Assembly: GCA_903632075.3 (NCBI GenBank)
Contig: CAHIKZ030001819.1
Coordinates: forward strand, 1-64,000
Origin: Acanthosepion pharaonis
Lineage: Eukaryota; Mollusca; Cephalopoda; Sepiida; Sepiidae
Length of the DNA: 64,000 bases
Reading direction: 5' to 3'
Positions 44,886-56,400 of the stretch are shown here, in pieces. Both the position numbers and the translations under genes were made by a program. Within the stretch, counting starts at the first letter, position 1. Each line of letters begins with the position of its first letter. Under the pieces are notes generated by a model. The model ran no database searches. It worked only from the letters and a program-made list of their open reading frames with translations, and had not been told where the DNA came from.

Positions 44886-45420
44886 TTTGGTTTATTTTAC
44901 GACATATCAACACCTCAATGGGTTATTTAATGCCGACAAAATATTTATTGCTGGTAATATTTTTTTTCCAAAAATGTATTTCTGGTAATATTTTTTCTTC
45001 AAAAAATCTCTTTCTAATAATATTTTTCTTCAAAAATGTTTACTGGCAATATTTTTTTTTTCAAAAATGTATTGCTGGTAATACAATTTTTTGTCAAAAA
45101 ATGTATTGCTGGTAATATTTTTTTACAAAGTATTTCGGGTATTAAAACCTATTTTTACATTTTCATAGTGTTTTGACCTCAGTTTGGGGATGGTTAACTA
45201 TTTGCCCATAGCTGGGACCCAAACAGGTCAGGGTGGACCTGGGAACCCCAGCAATTAAGAGGTGGTTCCACGCTCCTAAAAACCTCCTGATCTGAGACCT
45301 GGCTGCTGGACATAGTTTATCATCTTACCCAGGATGCGGATGCAGTTTATCGTCATACCCAGGGCGTCTCAAGGTAGAGGATTACTAAATAATGTTGTTA
45401 TATGAACGTGGGATATGTAG
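44886..45420 (+). repeat. family K, left arm of a 2.2-kb inverted-repeat composite
   Basis: TTTTACGACATATCAACACC, GGGTTATTTAATGCCGACA, about five TTGCTGGTAATATTTTT units, then GCTCCTAAAAACCTCCTGAT and GATGCAGTTTATCGTCATAC. It is the near-complement of 46594-47105. Confidence 0.75.
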
Positions 45421-46140
45421 CAAATATAAAGGTTGATCATAGACGTGAAGAATTTAAAATTGAAATGATCGGGAAGCATCCTCTCGTGAGTCTGTTCCTC
45501 AAAGTAACGGCTCTGAAGATGTCTGAATGGAACTTCCTCCCTATCGATAGAATACGAAGTGAATTGAGATGATTCATCTCTGTGTACGTGGCATAGCGGA
45601 TATTACCTGTTAAGGTCAGAACTAATGGAACTACTGAATGTAGCTCGATAGAACATTTGCCATGGAAATATCAAGAAACTTGTCTTTTCGGGTTTTTTGG
45701 GGGAGGGTTGCAAAGTGGATAATAATTCACCACTGACAAGGCCACGTAGATACTTTTGAATGCTATTAAGGCTGGAATGTGAGGACTGAGCAGCTCCGGC
45801 TAGGATATAATGGCATGACTTCGTTTGTTGCCTGATCTGGCTCATGTAAAGATAAAGCATACCAGGAGGAGTCCGGTATTTTTTGAAACGTTACGAGGAG
45901 TTTTTTTTTTTTTTTTTACAATAAGGTTCACTCTGTACAGGGCCCAGAGACCCTCGAGGTAGAGTGTTACGTTAAGGTGTAGTTTATAGGTATAGAAGTG
46001 GAATATAACGATTAACTCTAGACTTGAACAAGTTAAAATTGTAGTGATCAGGAAAGCCTCTTCTTGGGAGTTTGTTTGTTACCAGCATCTTTAGCGATGA
46101 ATCACATATATACGTTCCACTTGAAGTTGATGATAAACGA
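45421..46140 (-). mobile_element. LINE L, two 3' ends in the composite interior
   Basis: 45421-45890 and 45917-46140 both match the minus-strand LINE at 59.3-59.9 kb (GAAGCATCCTC, CGTGGCAT, CATGGAAATA; GTTCACTCTG). The T-run 45901-45916 is the poly-A tail of the second copy read from the other strand. The C-terminal frame is badly broken. Confidence 0.6.
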
Positions 46141-46593
46141 AAATTCAGCTCCTGAAGAAGTTACAACGTGAAAGCGCATCTGAAGTTTGCAAAGTAACAT
46201 TTGTATAAATCAGGTGCCTATAAAAAATATCCTTTTGCCGGATGAAGCCAAAATATAGTTGTCTCCAATTCACATTATGTTTAGATGAAGTGAACGAAGA
46301 AGCCAAGCCTGAAAACACCGTAAAAACTGTGAAGCATAGAAGTAGCAACATAATGGAATTTTTTTAATCAAATTTTATACAGGACAAACTACATATAATC
46401 GACAGAAAAATGAATTGAAACGTTTACTGAACCAGAAGCTGTCTACATCATTTAAGGCTTTAAAAATGAAGCATAGATGGATGTTTCAGAACAACGATCC
46501 CAAATATACCTTCGTTCTGGTTATGAACTACATCCGGAAGCAAGGCCACTAATCAGAAGGTATTGAGGAGCCTGAAACCACCTCTTAATCCCA
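46141..46593. other. unassigned interior of the composite
   Basis: Begins CTCCTGAAGAAGTTACAACG with TGAAAGCGC, another hairpin of the CTGAAGA...GAAA form, weakly paired. No coding signal. Confidence 0.35.
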
Positions 46594-47105
46594 CGTTCAT
46601 ATAACAACATTATTTAGTAACCCTCTACCTTGAGATATCTTGGGTATGACGATAAACTACATCCGCGTCCTTGGTAAGACGATAAACAACGTCGTCCAAC
46701 AGCAAGGCTTCTGATCAGGAGGTTTTGAGGAGCGTGGAACCACCTCTTAATTGCTGGTGTTCCCAGGTCTACCCTGATCCGGAGTGGTAGCACTTGTTAG
46801 GATTCCAACTATGGAAAAATAGTTAACCCCCAAACTGAGGTCAAAACACTATGGAAATATAAAAATAATTTTTTTTTATAGTAAAAATACCAGCAATATA
46901 TATTTGAAGAAAAAATATTACCGGCAATACATTTGACACTAGGCAAAAACCCTCTTTACAAAATACGTCAATGAAACCTGATCTACAAACTGATTTCTTA
47001 CAAAGAATACACATTCTATTCATATGAAACTAACCCCAAAATCTTGTCGGTATTAACCCATTGGAGTTGATATGTCGTAAAACAAAATAAACCAAATATA
47101 ACACC
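46594..47105 (-). repeat. family K, right arm of the composite
   Basis: Complement of the left arm: CCACGTTCATATAACAACAT, GTATGACGATAAACTACATC, AGGAGGTTTTGAGGAGCGTG, then GTTGATATGTCGTAAAACAA at the outer end. Confidence 0.75.
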
Positions 47106-48077
47106 ATTTCATGCAAACATTCAAACGAGTTGTTTGAAAGTAAAAAAAAAAATGTAACCGAATTCGTTTGGCCCCTGAACCGATTAAAAATTTGTGCCCA
47201 TGAGGATTAGACTCTTAATTTGAACGAATCGAAAATCTACCATGACAAGTGGCGCAAAGTATCAGTAGAATAGTGTTCGAACTTAATTGTATACGTATAA
47301 CAATTGTTATTTATAAGAAGCGGCTGGCGGTTTTTACGTGCAAACAAAGGTCATCAAAGGTTATTCCACAAAATATTGGGCTGTTTTATTCTGCTTGGTT
47401 AAGCGCAATGGTTTTCAAGCTTTTTTCTTTACATATCACTTTTACTCTTAATTTTTTTAGTGGATCTGTGGCTAAATGGGTTGTTTTTCTTATACACATC
47501 GGTGGTCACCAAAATGATGTGGGGGATTTAATACCATTATAGCAGCAGAGATTCACTTCGTGTTCATGGAGATAAAAGCATACTTGACAGGAAATAAAAC
47601 ATACGGAAATAACAGGAAATGCACTGTAAATTGTATTTTAATTTCATACAATTTATTTATATTTTTGTTTATTTGGTGTGTGCATTCCTTAGGTTACAAT
47701 TATTTTATGGTACATATGATAAAAGGGAGAATTTACTCCGTAGCATTACAAGCCATATCACAGAGAGAAGTTGAACGCGTGTTGCCCGTATCAAGGTTTG
47801 TGCTAAAGAGATTGAATTTAAAGTGTTTTGGGGGATGTCCCTATTTCCTGCAGAGACAGTTTTTGTTGCATGCTGGGAGTATTTTCATTATTTCCAATTT
47901 TTATTTAATTTATTTTATTTCATTTATAATTTTCATTATCATTATTAATTTATATTTTATTTTTATTTATAATAATAATATTCCTACAGATCCCCACAAC
48001 TTATTTCAAAAGCTTATTTCATTTTTGCTGATAGATAAGTTTAGGAATTGTTGCTGTTACACCCAGTATATATTTGT

Positions 48078-48137
<60 letters not shown>

Positions 48138-49292
48138 TATAGAAATAGTAAATGTATATGCTTTATTTTGAAGTAAAATTAATTTAATAAAAATAAGATT
48201 CTATTTAACAACTAAATACCATGGAACATTTATGTACACAAGTAAAATAACTCATAATAAATCATTTTAAGATAGTTGAGAAATAAATAACTTTTTAAAA
48301 AGTGCATATTTATTCAATGAGAACCCTGTGGTTGATGCTGCTCTGCGAGTTATTTATATTCGGCTCCAGTTATGTCAAATCTATTACTATTTTAATTAAT
48401 TTAAATTAATATATTAATAATTCATTTTATCAATATCTAAACTTAATATTATTATTCATTATTAATATATTAAATATATATAAATCTTTATATATATATA
48501 TATATATATATATCTTCTTTATATATCCTTCTCAGTTTTTATTCAACTTTTACAATCCAAAGAGCCAGTAGAGTAAATAGGACTCTAACTTATATCGCTT
48601 GATCTCGTTTTCTACTAGTTTTAGAGTTGTTTTTTCTATTTTTACTATTTTAATATGGCATAGATTAATGTAAAATTTCCAATTCTCAGTTTTAACAACC
48701 GTTCCGAAATGAAATTTCTCTATGAACCACTCAAATATTAACATAGACTCCCGAATTTGCTATTTTTTTGTGTGGATTCCCAGTAATGTTACATGAAACC
48801 GGTCCATATTGACCCCAACTAATAACTACTGATTTAGAATAAAGAATATTTTTACTTCATATTTTTTAAAAATATATATTTTATAATTTAAAGAAATGTA
48901 TTTGCTGAAACTTGAAACATTTGTAAAGATGAAATCCACATACGGTGTCATTTTTTAGTTATATAAGTAGTTATATAAGTAAATACTTCAATAAACTGAT
49001 TTTTTATGGCGTTGGCGTTGGCCCATCCCGTGATATCCGCGGGTTACATAAAAAAAAAACGAGTACACACACATACACACCCAATCATCTTTCTTGCCCT
49101 CCATCATCACAGCTGACGCTAACCCCAGGAGAACAACACATTTTTTTCTTCTCTTTTTCATTTTTTCCACTGTCATTAAATGGAACGATTATATTGAATC
49201 AATGGTTAGGTTTTCTGCTAGAAAAGTTGGTTCACTGTTCACGCTGGTCAATTCTTCTCGCCCGAATATATTAGAACGTTTATAAGTCAGCC

Positions 49293-49298
<6 letters not shown>
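47106..49298. other. unassigned, with (CA)n at 48077-48136
   Basis: The 203-codon frame at 47560-48171 is the longest in the window, but it ends in a (CA)n-encoded Thr-His repeat, has hydrophobic low-complexity AT-driven sequence and no domain. I do not call it a gene. (TA)n at 48489-48512. Confidence 0.4.
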
Positions 49299-49369
<71 letters not shown>

Positions 49370-49395
49370 GAGAGAGAAAGAGAGTGGAAGAAGGA
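49299..49395. repeat. (TA)n then (GA)n array
   Basis: TA at 49299-49336, GA at 49337-49385. Confidence 0.95.
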
Positions 49396-49399
49396 GATA

Positions 49400-49612
49400 G
49401 AAATAGTTGTCTTTCTCCTGAACTAGTTACCAACCACAGCTAGAGAGACCAGTTTCTGCTGCTATTTAACCGGTATCTGGATGGGGAATAAGAAATGGCC
49501 TTTCCCGACGGTATTTGCGCGTATGTGAATATAAGGAACTAGACTGGAATTCGAAAACGGCACTCCGATTAATCATTAGGAGCCATTACCCATTACACCA
49601 CACGTACATATG
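49400..49612 (-). mobile_element. tRNA-derived SINE (family S)
   Basis: Complement shows ATTCGAAAACGGCACTCCG, GAGCCATTACCCATTACACC and CTTTCTCCTGAACTAGTTAC. The tail lies towards the (GA)n side and is diverged. Confidence 0.65.
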
Positions 49613-50159
49613 TATAAACAGAACAAGAGAGAGAAAGAGAGAGAGAGAAAGTAAGAGAATCAATTATGGAAAGACAGCAAGGAAAAGAGTGACAGCGAAA
49701 AAGAAAAAGAGATTTCGTTTTAATGTAAAAATCGACTTCCTAAAATGTTTTTTTCTGATCCACTCCTAAAAATTCTGATGGTGCGTTTCGTTTATTTGTT
49801 CATTTGCCATCGATTAAAAGGAAATAGGGAGAGAGAAAAAAAAGAAAAGAAAAAGAAATAAGTTTTTATTCGTTCGGCTTTCTTCTCTAAAAATGCTTTC
49901 GTGTTGGCTGCTGATGACGTTTGCGATGACAACTGCTTTATCGGCAGTAGTATTTCTGTTTGAAGTTTACGGAAACATTCGATTTGCAATATTTTTTTTT
50001 TCAACTCCGAAAGATCAAAGAAATACATTTACCTCAGGTAACGAACGTCCGTCGTTGCAACCTGCAGACGAGATCAAAAGCTATACAATATGAGTCGTTT
50101 ATCGCAAAGCCAAAAAAAATAGCTTACTTGTGCGTATGCACGTGTACGTATACACATGT

Positions 50160-50198
<39 letters not shown>

Positions 50199-50492
50199 CG
50201 CGAGAAGGGGGAGAAAGAGAGAGAAGGGGAGAGAAAGGGAGAGAGAGATAACGATCATCTCTCATTTTCTCTTTTTTTCAATATGTTTAACTTGTTTTTT
50301 TTTTCCAACTTTTTTTCTGCTTTCGCGTCTGTTTGTTTTCTGCTTTTGCCGCAATGTTGCAGAATTAATAGCTCTATATTTAAAGAGCATTTGTCTCATT
50401 CCATCTGACCGTTATTCCTTTCTTTCTGTAACTCATTGTCTCTATCTGTCTGGCTCTCATTTTTCCCGCCCTCCACACACACACACAGGAAC

Positions 50493-50559
<67 letters not shown>

Positions 50560-50636
50560 CAAACACTAATATTCAATGGTTATAATTTATTATATTGGAA
50601 TCGTAATCACAATTGAGACATTGAGTTCTACCTGGA

Positions 50637-50638
<2 letters not shown>
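49613..50638. repeat. unassigned with (GA)n, (CA)n and (TA)n arrays
   Basis: GA arrays near 49626-49655 and 50165-50252; CA then TA at 50466-50557. The 198-codon frame at 49960-50556 crosses three microsatellites and is not supported as a gene. Confidence 0.6.
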
Positions 50639-50678
<40 letters not shown>

Positions 50679-50950
50679 TAGGAAATGGATTATATCCGAC
50701 AAATATTAAATATATTTCCAGTTTATACGTTATTTCTTATGGATACACTTATTTGAGTAAATGTTCTGTTCTTCAATTAAACAGTATAAATTACATTAAC
50801 CGGCCTCAATGTTTGAGAAATTTCGTAGAAAATACGAAATTCTCCGGATGAGAAAAAAACCTGCATTTATACAGAACCATCATTAATATTTGCATGCTAT
50901 GACCGTTCAGCCACAGAAAACTTCCGATTAAGCATAATATTATAAAACTA
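50639..50950 (-). mobile_element. SINE2 copy
   Basis: A TA array (50639-50677) is followed by GAAATGGATTATATCCGACA, GTAAATGTTCTGTTC, AACCGGCCTCAATGTTTGAG. On the minus strand the head reads TGTGGCTGAACGGTCATAGC and GATGGTTCTGTATAAATGCA, a tRNA-Leu-like head with a decayed B box. Confidence 0.65.
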
Positions 50951-51006
50951 CTTTTAAACACACATCTTCGCTGATCTTTTTCTAGAGAAAAAATAACGTA
51001 TAAAAA

Positions 51007-51008
<2 letters not shown>

Positions 51009-51086
<78 letters not shown>

Positions 51087-51425
51087 CAGTTCAATTTAAT
51101 TTAAAATGAATCATTCATAAAAAAAAAGTAAATTAAAAGTTAATGATATAAAATGGCGAAATATCTTTTAACAAAATTTTAAAGAAGCATTAACCTACCA
51201 ATCACTCGATGAATGTTATTATCCTTGCTTTTTTTTTTAAATTAATTTTTTAAAAAAATGTTCCGTCGAAAGTACTTGCGTATTTAAGGAAGATCTAATA
51301 CAGCTTATAATATTAAAAAAACAAGGATCATAACATTCATCGAGTGAAATAGGTTAATTGTTAACGAATAGATTTCGCCATTTTATATCATTAGGATTAA
51401 CTAATTTTTTTTTTATGAATATATA

Positions 51426-51470
<45 letters not shown>
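51009..51470. repeat. 306-bp foldback between two (TA)n arrays
   Basis: Arms 51114-51227 and 51322-51419 are inverted (ATGATATAAAATGGCGAAAT, CACTCGATGAATGTTAT and their complements) around a loop of about 95 bp. TA arrays at 51009-51080 and 51421-51470. Structure is MITE-like, no coding capacity. Confidence 0.8.
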
Positions 51471-51472
<2 letters not shown>

Positions 51473-51847
51473 AATATATATATTGCATTCGATATAACTG
51501 CCTACTAAGGGGCAGCTAATCCCTATTGCAGATGCTCGCTCAGGCGCATTTTTGTGTTTGCTTAACACTCACAGAGCCCACCTGTACTGCAACTATGTTG
51601 AGCAGACCTTAGTTACATTTTCTGGAAGAGAAACGTGTTATCTAGCAGCAACAATAATCTGAACTCGGCCAGCACGCTCAAGCCCTCAGTCACAATGTCC
51701 TCAATCTACACAGCCACAGATGGTCCCCAAGGATAGATTGAACAAGTTCATTCACAAAGTTTATCAGGTCAACCCATGGTGTGGTTTTCAGGCATTTAAT
51801 GACCTGTGTTGGCATTAACTTTTATATCTATTTTTTATGAATGATTC

Positions 51848-51910
<63 letters not shown>

Positions 51911-52657
51911 GGATCATATAGCCTAATTTTAAAAACATAATGTCGACACAAAACGCATGGATAAAAAAGCAAATCTTTTACTTTCTACTCATTCTGAGGG
52001 AATATATATATAAATAAATATATATATAAATAGAAAGTAAAGGAAATAAATGTTAACGACTTTTTTAAGTCTCTCATTTTGTTTTTTCTTTCTTTTTTTC
52101 AATTTTGAAAAGTTCATCAGTAAATTGGACGGCAAAAAGTACCTGTTGTCCTTAAGAATAAATACAGAGTATATATATATATATATAATATATATATATA
52201 TATAATGTAAATCTATTTAAACTCGTTGGGTAAAAAACCTTTTATTTATTTGAAAATAAATTGGCATATGAAAAAAAAAAAAAAAAAGACCAGAAGCCTC
52301 TTGAACTAACCGAAAAAAATTGTTCAGAAACTTAAATCTCTGGTACAAAGGTTTTTTACCGAGTATATAAAGAAAGAACAGTAAGATATATAATCCGGCT
52401 GTTCTTATTGGTATTTTTATTTTTAAAATACTGCTCAATTTTAAATTTACAGAGCATTAATATTATAAATTAACTGATTTAAAAATTATTTTTCTTTTGC
52501 TACAAAGTATTAACCATATTTCAAAAACGGAAGCTGAAAGCTTCGAATTTAATTTTTTTAATTAATTAAAAAAACATTAGTTCCATTTCATCCTCAAGCG
52601 AATTTTTTATAACTATGAAAAAGGAAATTTTGTAACTATAATTTTTATAAAACATAT

Positions 52658-52665
<8 letters not shown>
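51471..52665. other. unassigned, with arrays
   Basis: 51480-51830 has near-average GC and may be an unrecognised repeat. (TA)n at 51852-51906 and 52167-52204. Confidence 0.4.
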
Positions 52666-52711
<46 letters not shown>

Positions 52712-53304
52712 TATGAAAAACTAGGTAATCCGTATGGGTAAACCTAAGGAGGATAAAATCCAGAGAGCTCAATGTAAATTCAGAGCAAATAATTTAAATA
52801 AAAACAGACCACTTTTAGGTTCCATGTAATAAATTATTTCACCACAGCCCTTTTAAAAGGACTGCGGATCATTACTTTACTTCCAAACAAAATATGAAAA
52901 GAAAATTTACAGATTTTTGACGGGCCGTATTAAACATATGTAAATTAACGAAGTGAGGAAGTAAGGGGGGAGAGAGAAGACATGGGTGAGTTAGCAGATA
53001 TTGACACATTTAAACGGTTAACTTAACGGAAGTTATATATTGAAATCGAAGGGGTAGAGAAAAAAAACATAGAGAGAAAAAGAGGGAAGGAAGTTAAGAG
53101 AGAAGAAGATGTCACTAATTTTCTTTGTAAAAAAAGGCTAGAAACAGACGCTGTTATTTAGCTTTACTTTGAAAGTGTTATTTTGGGGGTTCATAAAGAT
53201 TATTGCTTTACTTTGAAAGTGTTATTTTGTGGGTGCTTTACTTTTAAAAGGGCTGTGGTGAAATAATTTATTGCATGGAACCTTAAAAGTGGTCTGTTTT
53301 ATTT

Positions 53305-53367
<63 letters not shown>
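52666..53367. mobile_element. family F, full copy with inverted arms
   Basis: Arms 52791-52858 and 53241-53310 are near-identical inverted repeats (CAGACCACTTTTAGGTTCCA, TTATTTCACCACAGCCCTTT). The interior of about 380 bp is non-coding and purine-rich. TA arrays abut both sides (52666-52709, 53309-53367). Confidence 0.75.
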
Positions 53368-53370
<3 letters not shown>

Positions 53371-53458
53371 AAAAAAATATAGTTTTAAGGTGTTCTATAC
53401 TTATGGTATAAAGTGCTCAATATCAAAGAGCGTATGTAATCATATAAATATAAATGTA

Positions 53459-53578
53459 AACATTGAAGTCAACACTCAGAGGCTACAGGCTGATTCATGC
53501 TAGACGCAATCGTCAGTCCTGACGATTGCGTCTAGCATGAAACAACCTCGTCTCTTGAGTGTTGACTTCAATGTTCAT

Positions 53579-53618
<40 letters not shown>
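53459..53618. repeat. 116-nt palindrome followed by (TA)n
   Basis: Inner arms 53494-53516 and 53519-53541 are perfect (TTCATGCTAGACGCAATCGT and complement). Outer arms 53459-53478 and 53555-53574 (ACATTGAAGTCAACACTCA) also pair. The right inner arm starts CTGACGA and is followed by GAAAC. Confidence 0.85.
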
Positions 53619-53624
<6 letters not shown>

Positions 53625-53899
53625 TGAAAATGTTTTTTTTTTTCCACGTGTGCTCTTTATAATATATAGATTAAATAAGTCGGTTAATGAAATTTGAAGG
53701 CTGAAAAGCCAAGAAAATGATACTAATATTATCCATAAAACTGATGTTTATTGCATATTAACCTTTTGACAGAAACGAAGCACGAAGAGATAAGTATTAA
53801 AAATCAGAATTTTCGAACACGCCTGTGTTCTTTTTCAACGAAACGATGAATAAATAAAGAAGTGGGACTTACTCTTTCGATGATTGTTGTTGGTTAGAG
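53619..53899. other. unassigned sequence
   Basis: No feature beyond poly-T. It could be the downstream part of the PLE fragment that follows. Confidence 0.35.
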
Positions 53900-54185
53900 G
53901 TCTTCCTGAGAAAGTTATACTCCGAGTAAACCCAAATTCCTGTTTAATCCCTAAATGTTTGAATTTATTTTGAAAATAAATTTCAACTCCGATCTGCGTC
54001 ACTCCTCTCAGATGTTGAACGAAGACGCCAAAAGCACTTACCTGATGTCATCTGCATTATGATATGGTAGGTTGAAGTGTTTCCTGACTGCGAAATTATC
54101 GTTGTTACCCTTGATGGTTTACTTATGGTTGTTAAAACGAAGTCGGAATTCTGTACCGGTTTTTTCCCACAAAGTTACCTTGTTG
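53900..54185 (-). pseudogene. PLE GIY-YIG domain, third type
   Basis: On the minus strand, with one frameshift: NFVGK, TGTEFRLRFNNHK, stop, TIKGNNDNFAVRKHFNLPYH, NADDIR, then EERRRSELKFIFKINS-like and GLNRNLG. The order (YVGKT, RFNNH, HFNLPGH, EQ-FI-L, GLN) is that of GIY-YIG endonucleases of retroelements. Stops make it dead. Confidence 0.65.
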
Positions 54186-54714
54186 GTACTTATGGCAGAA
54201 AAGCAAATATGCTAGACAATTTAAAGCCAGTGGTCTAAATACTGAGTGAGTGCCAGGGAAAGTGAAACTGCTATCAGTGATGATGTGTCTACAGACTTGG
54301 CATCAGGGTTTATTGTAGCATTTTCCGAAGAACTGCTACTCTATACACCACATGGAGCCTTTCCTGAGCACTAAGATCTTAATGTCTTCAAGCCAAGAGT
54401 CAATAGTTATCTATCCTCCTTACCTTCATAATCGTCACTTCGCCTCTTCCTACAATCATGTCGCAGACTTCATTCAATAACCCTGTATCTTGAGTAGCTC
54501 TCGAGCTTGTAATGAGGGAACTATTATAAAAAAAAATGTCTTCTGAAGATACTGCAATATTGATACGTGGCGAGGCTGAAAAGTTCACAGGCTGCTAAAG
54601 GTATGTTAATTTTAAAGCTGTTTGCATTGTAAAGAACTGTTGTCATCACGACTTGGGTCTTCTTTGGATCAGGTGAGCAGGGAGTGTTTCCACCTGCATA
54701 GATTGTCTGTCGCT
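54186..54714. other. unassigned sequence
   Basis: No motif recognised. Confidence 0.35.
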
Positions 54715-55030
54715 GGCTCAAAGTGATGAACCCAAGACCCTGTGGTCCAATGAATAAAAGCGTTGGTTGGATCCAATGACTTGACTCAAAGAGTTGTGAG
54801 TTCAATACCTAGTGTCTGCAGTGATGAACAAAAACTTGGAGAGTTGAGTTAAAGGGAGATAACTGAGACATCCGAAAGAGCCATGGCACGTGGGACTAGA
54901 ATTATTTACATCGGTGGACGAAATAAAGTTCGAAATTCCAATAACCTGAAGAAGGCCGGAACGTACAACCGCCGAAACCTCGTGAATATGTCAAAAAAGA
55001 TGAAGAGAACATTCCGAACAATATAAATAC
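54715..55030 (+). mobile_element. SINE family B copy 5, most complete
   Basis: tRNA-like head: TGTGGTCCAATGAATAAAAG (A box) and GAGTTCAATACC (B box, GWTCRANNC). Body GGCACGTGGGACTAGAATTA; 3' block AAATTCCAATAACCTGAAGA, GCCGAAACCTCGTGAATATG, AAGATGAAGAGAAC. Confidence 0.75.
54939..54987 (+). ncRNA. hammerhead-like element in SINE B5
   Basis: CTGAAGA at 54946-54952; stem II GGC/GCC with further partial pairing; GAAA at 54974-54977; then CCTCGTGAAT, where consensus ACGTC would give a GUC cleavage site followed by GTGAAT pairing with ATTAC of stem I. Confidence 0.4.
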
Positions 55031-55817
55031 TGTAAGTAGCGTTGCAAGTGTTGACAAAAAATTAAAAGATTTTTGTTCATAATTATAAAAAATTTTAAAA
55101 TAGCAACTAATAAAAATTCAGCGTTGTTCTTGGTCATCCCTTATCTTATTTGACAGACATGAAGTACTATTTGAAAAAATGGCCCTTATCAAAACTATAG
55201 AAAATAAATACCAAAACATTCTTTGTTTGCGGGGATATTTATATCTTATCTGGAAATGTGACCCAATTATTGCCCTTTAACTTCCTATGTATAGATTTTG
55301 CTATTTTTACACAAGTTCTTTGCATAACTATTTTTTTTCAGATAACATATGCTGAAATACTTTTGTAATAATCAAAATCCTATATCACCCAAGAAAATTT
55401 CCAATCGTCCACCACTTTCAATTCAGTTGCTCATCGCCCACCCAACAGTTGAAATCGCACACTGGTGGGCGATATCGCCCAGCTTTAAAAACCTTGCTTA
55501 TAAAGTAAGAATTGAGCATCACCAGCCCACTTATGACAGAAATGGGCATTTGGGGTTTAATCTATCTCTTTTTCTATTACACACTATCCCCATGAAACGG
55601 GAAGAATAAAAAGCTTCGAATCTACATTTTAATTTTTTTTTCAAAGTTAAAGGAAAATCTTGAAGTTTTCCACAACAGATTCCTGAAAATCTTATTAGAG
55701 ATAAAAAAAAAATTGAATAAAGCAATAAAAACAGAAATAATTAAAAGGTATAAAAAGGGAAAATTAAAATAGTATTTGATAATACGAAAGCAAAATAAAA
55801 GACAACTATTGTTATGA
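55031..55817. other. unassigned sequence
   Basis: No motif. The 86-codon frame at 55349-55609 is unsupported. Confidence 0.4.
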
Positions 55818-55826
55818 AGAGAAGGC

Positions 55827-56113
55827 TTCAGTCAGTCAGTTATGTGCCATGCGTGATACACGCTTAGACGATAATCTTTCGATACATGACTGACGAGGCA
55901 GATTTTTCCGCAGTAGGTTGCTATTTCTTTCTGCAATAGACCAGTTGCCTTCCAAGGCTATAGAACATGGCCTGTCCTGCTATTTACCCATAGCTGGGGG
56001 AGAGAAGAAGGGTATTGGCACGTAAGCGAACGTAATGGATTCAATTGGAATTCGAACGCGGCTCTCCGATTCCTCAATCCGAGCTGCTATCCATTACTCC
56101 ACCGTGTCTCTGC
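55827..56113 (-). mobile_element. tRNA-derived SINE (family S) with target duplication
   Basis: Full-length minus-strand copy: head complement GAATTCGAACGCGGCTCTCC and CTATCCATTACTCCACCG; tail CAGTCAGTTATGTGCCATGC at the left. AGAGAAGGC flanks it at 55818-55826 and 56114-56122, a 9-bp target-site duplication. Confidence 0.85.
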
Positions 56114-56129
56114 AGAGAAGGCCTACATA

Positions 56130-56400
56130 GCTTTTAAACTGTAATTTATTTATTTAAATATCAGTCAGTATGAAGCTGACTACATACTTAGGACCACTCT
56201 TCCCAGAGAGATAAGTATTGCTCAACATGTCCCGGCATCCATTAGAAAAGGATGGATTATTTGCCTGAGTAAGAAAAGCGAGAAGAAAGGACTAAACCTC
56301 ACTTGCAAGAGGAAAACATAGTTGTTAGCAAAAGGAATATGCAAATTACAAATTGGAGATACTAAAATCAAACAAGTATAAAGATTTAAATACATAGGAA
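56130..56400 (+). pseudogene. RTE-like LINE, displaced thumb fragment
   Basis: AAAAGCGAGAAGAAAGGACT, ACAAATTGGAGATACTAAAA and TAAATACATAGGAAGTGCAA encode the KKGL, LQIGDTKI and KYIGSA blocks. It lies 5' of the YADD segment, the same displaced order as at 6.0-6.5 kb. Confidence 0.65.

Noticed and set aside
47560..48171. 203-codon open frame
   Set aside because: Hydrophobic low-complexity translation ending in Thr-His repeats from (CA)n; no domain, no family; AT-rich chance frame.
49960..50556. 198-codon open frame
   Set aside because: Runs through (GA)n, (CA)n and (TA)n arrays, which give Arg-Glu, Thr-His and Ile-Tyr repeats; not a protein.
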